From Planctomycetota bacterium (lineage in GTDB: Bacteria; Planctomycetota; UBA1135; UBA2386), in the NCBI GenBank assembly GCA_947455805.1, contig CANGSN010000166.1:1-6884 (forward strand): a DNA stretch of 6,884 nt, written 5' to 3'. Below are positions 1-5,369 of the stretch, in pieces. The notes beneath the pieces were generated by a model. The model searched no databases and had not been told where the DNA came from. It worked only from the letters and a program-made list of their open reading frames with translations. Each line of letters opens with the position of its first letter. Position 1 is the first letter of the stretch. The position numbers and the translations under genes are program-made.

Positions 1-1004
1 ACCCGCGCGTCGACGGCGCGATGCAGGACGTCGGACAACAGCAGCGACAGCAGCGTGACCACCGAACCGATGACGACCAGCGCCATCAGCAGCGGCTGAT
101 CCTGCTGCATCACCGCCTGGTAGGCGAGGTGGCCGAAGCCGTCGAGCGCGAACATGTTCTCGACCACGATCGAGCCACCGACCAGCATCGGCAGCAAGCT
201 GCCGGCCAGCGTCGCGACCGGCGCACAGCCGTGCCGCAACAGGCGCCAGGCGACGACCTCGCGTTCGACGCCGAGGGCCCGCAGGTTCTGCACGAACGGC
301 GCCCGCGCCGTCGTCGCCACCGAGTCGCGCACGAAGCGCACGACCAGGACCAGCGGCCCGAGCGACATCACCACGACCGGCAGCACGAGATGCCAGGCGA
401 AGTCGAGGATCTGCCACGGCAGCGTCCACGTCTCGGCGCCGGGCGAGCGCAGGCCGTTGGCGGGGAACCACGGCAACCAGACGACACTGAACGCGAGCGT
501 CAGCAGCGTCGCCAGCAGGAACTCCGGCACGCCGGCGCCGGCCAGCAGCAGCGCGGAACCGATGCGATCACCACGGCCGCCCGCGCGCATGCCGAGCCAC
601 GCGCCGAGCGCCGTGCCGCCGAGCACTGCGACCAGCAGCGACAGGCTGCCGAGCCACAGCGTCACCGGCAGCGCCTTGCCGAGCCGCCGCCACAAGGCCG
701 CGTCGTCGCCACCTGGGCCGGCGAAGCGCAGCTTCGCGGCGTTGCCGAGCCACGCGAGGTAGCGATCGAGCAGCGGCAGGCTCCGGTGCGTGACCGGGTC
801 GACCATGCCGTACTGGATGCGCAGCCGCAGCAGCGCCGCCTCGCGCGACGCGCGATCGCCGTAGGCCTCGGTGGCGACGGAGCGTTCGAGTTCGACGTCG
901 GCGCGGTCGATCGGCGCCTGATCCAGCACGACGAAGGTGACGAAGGTGATGCCGACCAGCGTCACCAGCACCCACAGCAGGCGGATCAGCAGCCAGCGCC
1001 GCAT
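1..1004 (-). CDS. DppB/OppB-family ABC transporter permease (3' end cut by window edge)
   Basis: This is an inner-membrane permease subunit of a dipeptide/oligopeptide-type ABC importer (binding-protein-dependent transport family). The reading frame is open for 334 codons from ATG 1004 to the left edge. The N-terminus (MRRWLLIRLLWVL) is the usual first transmembrane helix of DppB-like proteins. A periplasmic segment of about 85 residues follows, then about five more hydrophobic segments near residues 113-138, 150-177, 204-225, 268-284 and 303-326. The cytoplasmic EAA-type loop that contacts the ATPase lies around residues 232-262 (RALGVEREVVAWRLLRHG), followed by the family-typical GGSIVVENMFALDGFG. 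The last visible residues (SDVLHRAVDAR) match the family's C-terminal DxLYxLLDPR ending, so only a few residues should be missing. The start lies 3 bp after the stop of the upstream peptidase gene, implying one transcript. A DppC-like second permease and ATPases are expected beyond the edge. The substrate is unknown; a short peptide is inferred from family and neighbour. Confidence 0.93.
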   Translation of the reverse strand, partial: MRRWLLIRLLWVLVTLVGITFVTFVVLDQAPIDRADVELERSVATEAYGDRASREAALLRLRIQYGMVDPVTHRSLPLLDRYLAWLGNAAKLRFAGPGGDDAALWRRLGKALPVTLWLGSLSLLVAVLGGTALGAWLGMRAGGRGDRIGSALLLAGAGVPEFLLATLLTLAFSVVWLPWFPANGLRSPGAETWTLPWQILDFAWHLVLPVVVMSLGPLVLVVRFVRDSVATTARAPFVQNLRALGVEREVVAWRLLRHGCAPVATLAGSLLPMLVGGSIVVENMFALDGFGHLAYQAVMQQDQPLLMALVVIGSVVTLLSLLLSDVLHRAVDAR

Positions 1005-1007
1005 GCT

Positions 1008-1769
1008 TCAGCGCCCCAGGATCACCGCGAGGATCGCCTCGCGTGTGTCCATCCAGCAGACCAGCGGGTCGCTGCCACGTTCGTACTCGAGCGTCAGGAT
1101 CGGCAGGCCGAGCGTGTTGCCGACCCACGAACCGAGCGAGCCCGGCGTCGGCGGGATGTGGCGCGAGTCCTTGACGCGGTAGCGCGAGCGCTGCGCGAAC
1201 AGCTCCGCTTCGTCGAGTGCGGGTCCGTCGAAGTTGATGAAGTGGTCGCCGCGCCACGCGTGCGCGACGATCACCAGGTGCGGCCGTTCGTCGAGGATCA
1301 GGTCGTGCAGCGCCTTTGCTTCGGGCTGGTCGAGAGGCGTGCGGCCGAAGGTGGGGCCGGCGAGGAAGTTCTTCGCCGGGTAGTTGCGGTTCAGGTCGAC
1401 GCCGCGCGCATTGCCGCGCGTGTCGGCGACCGCACCGTCGGGATTGACGTCCTCGAGGATCGTCAGCGTCACCTCGCTGGTCGCACCCGGCACGTCGAGG
1501 AACGCGTACGGCAGCTCCTGCGTCGCGATCCTGCCCTCGCGCTCGTCGCCGTGGATGCCGCCGATCCACAGCACGCGCCGCGGCCCGTGGCCGATGCGGG
1601 TCAGGCGCAAGGGCCGCCCTTCGGCGCTGCGGCCGATGGCCTGCCACTCGGCGCGCCAGCGCGGCGCCGTCGCCTCCGCCGGCTGCGGCTCGGCTCGGCG
1701 CTTCTGTTCCAGCGAATGGAAGTTCACGCAGGCGCCGAGCAGGAACAGCAACGAGAACGACCGCCACAT
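1008..1769 (-). CDS. Exported M14-family zinc peptidase, MpaA-like, probable lipoprotein
   Basis: This 253-residue enzyme belongs to the M14 zinc carboxypeptidase superfamily and most resembles murein-tripeptide amidase MpaA, which splits L-Ala-D-Glu-mDap from muropeptides. Visible motifs, in order: zinc ligands H73 and E76 in GGIHGDE, NPDG at 109-112, substrate-binding R128 in GVDLNRNYP, a third zinc ligand H170 in VIVAHAW, and general base E228 in LTLEYE after TPGSLGSW (209-215). All core catalytic residues are present. The N-terminus is short and hydrophobic and ends in LGAC, a plausible lipobox with Cys14, so the protein is probably membrane-anchored outside the cytoplasm; E. coli MpaA is cytoplasmic. 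An in-frame ATG at 1811 adds 14 residues containing RRR, which would give a more classical signal-peptide n-region. Neither start has a clear ribosome site, so the start is unsettled. The stop is 3 bp from the DppB-type permease start, suggesting trimming of a peptide before import. The exact substrate is inferred. Confidence 0.88.
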   Translation of the reverse strand: MWRSFSLLFLLGACVNFHSLEQKRRAEPQPAEATAPRWRAEWQAIGRSAEGRPLRLTRIGHGPRRVLWIGGIHGDEREGRIATQELPYAFLDVPGATSEVTLTILEDVNPDGAVADTRGNARGVDLNRNYPAKNFLAGPTFGRTPLDQPEAKALHDLILDERPHLVIVAHAWRGDHFINFDGPALDEAELFAQRSRYRVKDSRHIPPTPGSLGSWVGNTLGLPILTLEYERGSDPLVCWMDTREAILAVILGR

Positions 1770-1834
1770 GCCGAACGACCATAGCGAACGTGCGCGCCGT
1801 CGCCATGGCATCGGCGCGTCGCCACGCCGCGGAA

Positions 1835-1847
1835 GGTCGGTTCGACC
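1835..1847. repeat. Small dyad GGTCG-GTT-CGACC in divergent intergenic region
   Basis: This perfect 5-bp inverted repeat with a 3-bp spacer lies 66 bp upstream of the peptidase ATG at 1769 (24 bp from the alternative ATG at 1811) and 119 bp upstream of the secreted-protein ATG at 1966. Its position between two divergent genes would suit an operator. In DNA this GC-rich, a 5-bp dyad can arise by chance, so a regulatory role is only a possibility. Confidence 0.25.
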
Positions 1848-1861
1848 CAGTACGAGTTTCT

Positions 1862-1895
1862 GCTGTTTTCCATTGGCCAGATCGACCGGAACAGC
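1862..1895. repeat. Spaced inverted repeat GCTGTT...AACAGC in divergent intergenic region
   Basis: GCTGTT at 1862-1867 is the reverse complement of AACAGC at 1890-1895, with 22 bp between the arms. It lies in the more AT-rich part of the 196-bp divergent region, 70 bp before the secreted-protein start, where promoters would be expected. I see no convincing -35/-10 pair on either strand. The spacing could suit a dimeric regulator, but the evidence is only sequence symmetry. Confidence 0.22.
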
Positions 1896-1921
1896 GCCTC
1901 CGCCCTGCCAGAACCGTAGCC

Positions 1922-1941
1922 CGCCGCGATCCCTTGCGGCG
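1922..1941 (+). other. GC hairpin in the presumed 5' leader of the secreted repeat protein
   Basis: CGCCGC at 1922-1927 can pair with GCGGCG at 1936-1941 around an 8-nt loop, ending 24 nt before the ATG at 1966. If the leader is transcribed, the stem would lie just upstream of the ribosome-binding region, which has no recognisable Shine-Dalgarno sequence. A translational effect is speculative. Confidence 0.25.
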
Positions 1942-1965
1942 CGGCGCCATTCCCCAGCCAAGACA

Positions 1966-4032
1966 ATGTCCCTCCCGAACCACGTCCGCTCCGTCCTCGT
2001 CCTCGCCGCCGCCTGCTCGGTGGCCGCCGCCCAGAGCATCATGAGCCAACAGCACGAAGTCGTGCTGGCGGTCGGCGACACGGTCGCCAACGCGCCCGGC
2101 ATCACGATCAGCGGCGCCAGCGGCATCGACGCCCCGGTGATCGACCAGAACGGCACGCTGCTGTTCCGCGCCCGCCTGCTGGGGGCCGTCTCCGCCACCG
2201 ACGAGCGCGCCTACTTCCTGGGCCGCGGCAAGGGCGACGTGCGGATGATCGTGCGCGCCGGCGACCAGGCCCCGGGCCTGCCTGCCGGCATCCTGCTGCG
2301 CACCGCGACCTCGACCGGGATCAATGGCTCGCCGCGCATCAGCCCGTTCGGCGAGATCGTGCTGTTCCAGAGCGCGCTCCACGACCCGGTGAACCCGGCC
2401 AACACGCCGACGACGGCCGACTCGGCGTTCTTCTGGGGCCAGCCCGGCGGCCTGACGGTGCTCGCGCGCGAAGGCGACCCGGTGCCGTTCCCCTCGCTGC
2501 CGGGCACGACCTGGGGCGCGATGGCTGCGTCGCTGCAGAGCACCGGCATCAACGTCGCCGGCCAGGCCCTGTTCTCGACGACGCTCGTCGGCGGCCCGGT
2601 GACGACGGCCAACGACGGCGTGGTCGTCATGGGCACCCCCGGCAGCCTGACGATCGTGTCGCAGGAAGGCGACGTGTGGTCTGGTGGCGAGGTGGTGATC
2701 CCGATCAGCGGCGCCACGCAGCTGTCGTTCATCACGCAGATCAACTCGCAGGGCTACGTGCTCCGTGACGTGCGCTTCTCGACGACCATCGGCACCGCCA
2801 CCCTGGCGAACGACCGCGCGCTGTCGACCTGGGTCGCCGGCAACGAGCTGATCGTGGTCCGCGAAGGCAATCCGGCCCCGGGTCTCGTGCCCGGCGTGGT
2901 CTTCGGCAACACCGCGAACACCTGGACCCCCGACACCGGCAACTGCACGCTCACCAACGGCGGCAAGACGGCGTTCCTCGGCAGCCTGCTCGGTGGCGAC
3001 ACCGTGATCGGCACCAACGACCGCGCGCTCTACCACGGCGACTTCAACGGCCTGAGCCTCGTCATGCGCCGCAACGACCCGTGCCCGGGCCTCGCCAACG
3101 GCGAGACGTTCGGCAACACCGGCAACTCGAGCCTGACCTGCAACGAGACCGACGTCGCCTTCATCAACTTCCTGCTCGGTCCGTCGGTGACCACGGCGAA
3201 CGACAGCAGCATCTGGGTCGGCAATGCGGGCAACCTGCAGATGGTGGCGCGCGAAGGCAATCTCGTGCCGACGAGCGTGCTGCCGGCCGGTGTCAACGGC
3301 CCGTGGGCGTTCGGCGCGATCAGCACCGGCACCAACAATCCGCTGCTGAACCAGCGCGGCGACGTCATCTTCCAGGCGGAGGTCGTCGACCCGACCGCCC
3401 CGGCGACGTTCAAGCGCGTTTGGCTGACTTGGAACAAGCTGTTCGGCCTGCGCCTGCTGCTCGACGCCGGCGACACGTTCACGACGGGCCTCGGCACCAA
3501 CACCTGGTCGGTCGTCAGCTCGCAGGCCGGCTTCAACAGCGGCGACGGCAGCCAGCCGCACTTCAACAACGCCGGCGACTTCGCCGTGCGTCCGAACCTC
3601 GACGGCGCGCTGGTCGGCGCGGTGATCCGCACGCACGTCGGCTCGCTGTTCGCCCAGCCGGCCTCGATCGACACCGCCACCGGCGGCAGCCAGAGCTTCA
3701 CCTTCGACTGCGGCGCGGCGCGCGCGTTCAACATCTACGCGCTGCTCGGCACCAGCTCGGGCTCGCGCCCCGGCTTCCCGTCGCCGTTCGGCCCGCAGAT
3801 CGTGCCGCTGAACATCGATCCGTGGCTGCAGCTGTCGCTCGACCTGGCGAACACGTCGGTCTACACGAACACGCTGTCGCTGCTCGACGCCAACGGCCGC
3901 GGCACGGCGAGCTTCAACTTCCCGGCGCTGCCGGTGTTCGCCGGCACCGACCTGCACCACGCGGTCGTGGCGCTGGACTTCAGCCTGAACAGCACGTTCG
4001 TGACCGAGCCGGTCGCGGTGCGCCTGTTCTGA
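1966..4032 (+). CDS. Secreted NxxGxxxF tandem-repeat protein with planctomycete-type C-terminal module
   Basis: This is a 688-residue exported protein of unknown function. A Sec-type signal peptide (MSLPNHVRSVLVLAAACSVAAAQ) is probably cleaved after an AAA or AAQ near residues 20-23. Residues about 53-557 hold eight divergent repeats of 62-72 residues. Their anchor (N/D-xxG-xxx-F/V, e.g. QNGTLLF, NVAGQALF, TNGGKTAF, NQRGDVIF) falls at residues 60, 126, 196, 260, 330, 392, 462 and 534. Most units also carry a T-x-ND-x-A element and a REGD/N-x-xP-G-L element. This matches the family annotated as choice-of-anchor tandem repeat NxxGxxxF proteins, and a beta-propeller-like fold is my inference. 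Residues about 558-688 form a separate module (SQSFTFDCGAARAF, PLNIDP, LDANGRGTASF, DLHHAVVALDF) like C-terminal domains of many planctomycete secreted proteins. Four cysteines remain after export (327, 373, 392, 582). The ATG at 1966 is chosen because it begins the signal peptide; upstream in-frame sequence is antisense to the peptidase gene. It appears to be a single-gene transcript. Confidence 0.9.
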   Translation: MSLPNHVRSVLVLAAACSVAAAQSIMSQQHEVVLAVGDTVANAPGITISGASGIDAPVIDQNGTLLFRARLLGAVSATDERAYFLGRGKGDVRMIVRAGDQAPGLPAGILLRTATSTGINGSPRISPFGEIVLFQSALHDPVNPANTPTTADSAFFWGQPGGLTVLAREGDPVPFPSLPGTTWGAMAASLQSTGINVAGQALFSTTLVGGPVTTANDGVVVMGTPGSLTIVSQEGDVWSGGEVVIPISGATQLSFITQINSQGYVLRDVRFSTTIGTATLANDRALSTWVAGNELIVVREGNPAPGLVPGVVFGNTANTWTPDTGNCTLTNGGKTAFLGSLLGGDTVIGTNDRALYHGDFNGLSLVMRRNDPCPGLANGETFGNTGNSSLTCNETDVAFINFLLGPSVTTANDSSIWVGNAGNLQMVAREGNLVPTSVLPAGVNGPWAFGAISTGTNNPLLNQRGDVIFQAEVVDPTAPATFKRVWLTWNKLFGLRLLLDAGDTFTTGLGTNTWSVVSSQAGFNSGDGSQPHFNNAGDFAVRPNLDGALVGAVIRTHVGSLFAQPASIDTATGGSQSFTFDCGAARAFNIYALLGTSSGSRPGFPSPFGPQIVPLNIDPWLQLSLDLANTSVYTNTLSLLDANGRGTASFNFPALPVFAGTDLHHAVVALDFSLNSTFVTEPVAVRLF

Positions 4033-4053
4033 TTCGCTGACGAAGTTCGCGAG

Positions 4054-4097
4054 CGACCTGCGGGCCAGTGGCGACGAGCCGCTGGCCCGCGTCGTTT
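4054..4097. terminator. Strong hairpin between convergent genes, probable bidirectional terminator
   Basis: GCGGGCCAGTGGC (4060-4072) pairs with GCCGCTGGCCCGC (4078-4090), a 13-bp stem with one G-U wobble and a 5-nt GACGA loop. An outer CGAC (4054-4057) pairs with GTCG (4091-4094) across a 2-nt bulge, and a short TTT follows on the plus strand. The main stem begins 27 nt past the stop of the secreted repeat protein and lies about 35 nt past the stop of the epimerase on the other strand. That placement and the stem strength support termination of both transcripts. The T-tract is weak, so classical intrinsic termination is not assured. Confidence 0.72.
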
Positions 4098-4125
4098 CCG
4101 GCCCATTCGTCCAGCACGCTGCCGG

Positions 4126-5130
4126 TCAGATGCCGAAGCGGCAGGGATCGTCGGGATCGATCACGAACGTCGGGAAGCCGGTGATCCACGCCGAGCCGGT
4201 GATCTCCGGCACGATCGCCGCGAACGGACCGACCTTGGTCTCGCGCAGCACGCGGCCGGTGAACTCGGTCGCCAGCACGCTCTGCGAACGGAACACCTCG
4301 CCGACGGCCAGTTCGCCCTTGGCGTGCAGCACCGCCAGCTTCGCCGAGGTGCCGGTGCCGCACGGCGAGCGGTCGTAGGCCGCCCCCGGACACAGCGTCA
4401 GCGCGCGCGCGCCCGCCGGCTCGCCGTCGAGCGGCACGAACAGCTTCACGTGGTCGACGATCTCGTCGTCGCCGCGCTCCGGATGGCGCCCGCGCACGCC
4501 TTCGCGCACCAGCGCCTCGCGCACCGCGATCGCCGCCTGCATCAGCACCGGCAGGTGCGTCTTCTCGACGGCGAGGCCCATCTGGTCGGCCTCGACGAAC
4601 GCGAACCAGTTGCCGCCGTAGGCGATGTCGGCGGCGACCTTGCCGAAGCCGTGCACCGGCACGATCACCCGCTGCGCGAACAGGAACGACGGCACGTTGG
4701 TGATCGTCACCGCGCGCACCTTGCCGCCCTGCACCGCCACGCGGCACGTCACCGCACCGGCCGGCGTGTCGAGCACGACCTCGGTCTCGGGCTCCTGCGC
4801 CTTCACCATGCCGGTCGCCACCGCCACGGTCGCGACGCCGATGGCGCCGTGGCCGCACATGCCGAGGTAGCCGGCGTCGTTCGCGAACACCACGCCGAGG
4901 TGCGCGCCGGGCGTGCACGGCGGCAGCAGGTAGGCGAGCACGATCGCGTCGTGCCCGCGCGGCTCCAGCACCAACGCCCGCCGCAGCTCGTCGTGATCGC
5001 GCTGCAGGTGGGCGCGCTTCTCGGCCATCGTCGTTCCCGCGATCGGCGGCAGCCCGCCGGTGACGATGCGGGTCGGTTCGCCAGCGGTGTGGGAATCGAC
5101 GGCCTGGATCACGCGCGCGAACTGCAGCAT
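4126..5130 (-). CDS. Proline racemase-family enzyme, probable 4-hydroxyproline 2-epimerase
   Basis: This is a 334-residue cytoplasmic, cofactor-independent enzyme of the proline racemase family, full length for the group. Both catalytic cysteines are present: Cys92 in MCGHGAIG and Cys257 in DRSPCGTGTSA. This two-cysteine arrangement is the racemase/epimerase form; trans-3-hydroxyproline dehydratases carry Thr at the second position. The N-terminus (VDSHTAGEPTRIVTGG, residues 11-26) and the C-terminus (TGSAWITGFPTFVIDPDDP, 311-329) match bacterial 4-hydroxyproline epimerases, which convert trans-4-hydroxy-L-proline to cis-4-hydroxy-D-proline at the start of hydroxyproline breakdown. Proline racemase activity cannot be excluded from sequence alone. 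ATG 5130 is chosen because family homology begins a few residues after it; upstream in-frame codons look non-coding. No clear Shine-Dalgarno sequence precedes it. No other hydroxyproline-catabolic gene (D-hydroxyproline dehydrogenase, deaminase, dioxovalerate dehydrogenase) is in the window. It is convergent with the secreted repeat protein and divergent from the glycosyltransferase. Confidence 0.92.
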   Translation of the reverse strand: MLQFARVIQAVDSHTAGEPTRIVTGGLPPIAGTTMAEKRAHLQRDHDELRRALVLEPRGHDAIVLAYLLPPCTPGAHLGVVFANDAGYLGMCGHGAIGVATVAVATGMVKAQEPETEVVLDTPAGAVTCRVAVQGGKVRAVTITNVPSFLFAQRVIVPVHGFGKVAADIAYGGNWFAFVEADQMGLAVEKTHLPVLMQAAIAVREALVREGVRGRHPERGDDEIVDHVKLFVPLDGEPAGARALTLCPGAAYDRSPCGTGTSAKLAVLHAKGELAVGEVFRSQSVLATEFTGRVLRETKVGPFAAIVPEITGSAWITGFPTFVIDPDDPCRFGI

Positions 5131-5207
5131 GCGCGGATCATGCCGGCGGTCGGTCCCACGCACGAGCGAGCACGCGACGGGCCCAGCGACCCGCCGGCGA
5201 CGCCGAC

Positions 5208-5244
5208 CCGGTAGTTCCTGCCCCCTGGAGGAACGAGTTACCGG
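5208..5244. promoter_or_regulatory. Interrupted 12-bp inverted repeat between divergent genes
   Basis: CCGGTAGTTCCT (5208-5219) is matched on the other side of a 9-nt spacer by AGGAAC (5229-5234), then a 4-nt GAGT interruption, then TACCGG (5239-5244). All twelve left-arm bases are therefore complemented. It lies 77 bp upstream of the epimerase start and 125 bp upstream of the glycosyltransferase start. It could be an operator shared by the two divergent genes, or a bulged RNA hairpin in a leader. I see no convincing promoter hexamers or open reading frame around it. The symmetry is clear; its function is inferred. Confidence 0.45.
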
Positions 5245-5314
5245 CGGCCCCGCCGCAAACGGCCAGACCCCAGGTCCTCGAAGGTCGCGACCCGCGGGCG
5301 CAGCGGCCCAATAG

Positions 5315-5331
5315 CTCAAGGTTGCCTCAAG
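5315..5331 (+). repeat. Short direct repeat CTCAAG-N5-CTCAAG upstream of glycosyltransferase
   Basis: Two copies of CTCAAG start at 5315 and 5326, 11 bp apart, about one helical turn, and the second ends 38 bp before the GTG at 5370. Such spacing is typical of tandem activator sites, but the units are only 6 bp and could be coincidental. It sits within one of the least GC-rich patches of the intergenic region. Confidence 0.2.
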
Positions 5332-5369
5332 ATCCCGCACTTCGGCCCGGGCCTTGCCAATGCCGGCCC

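Noticed and set aside
21..1784. Long plus-strand open frame of 587 codons rich in Gln, Arg, Asp and His
   Set aside because: It is antisense to the clear permease and peptidase genes and has the low-complexity composition typical of shadow frames in high-GC DNA; no domain is visible.
1834..1850. tRNA T-arm-like GGTTCGACCC
   Set aside because: Only the T-loop consensus is present; no acceptor, D or anticodon stems can be formed from the flanks.
1384..1965. N-terminal extension of the secreted repeat protein
   Set aside because: The in-frame sequence upstream of 1966 is antisense to the peptidase and looks non-coding, whereas a proper signal peptide begins at 1966.
568..3960. Minus-strand open frame of 1130 codons
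   Set aside because: It spans the complement of the secreted repeat protein and overlaps the peptidase in another frame. Its Arg/Ala/Val-rich sequence shows no family features, and apparent repetition only mirrors the repeats of the real gene.
4324..5214. Plus-strand open frame of 296 codons antisense to the epimerase
   Set aside because: Composition is His/Arg/Ala-rich without motifs, while the opposite strand encodes a full proline racemase-family enzyme with both catalytic cysteines.
5283..5298. Palindromes GGTCGCGACC and CCCGCGGG
   Set aside because: They are perfect but short and made almost entirely of G and C, which is expected often in such DNA; no supporting context.
5131..5369. 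Search for a small gene or RNA in the epimerase-glycosyltransferase gap
   Set aside because: A GGAGG at 5226-5231 is not followed by a start codon at a proper distance, and no tRNA or known RNA fold is seen. Only the inverted repeat and the short direct repeat stand out.
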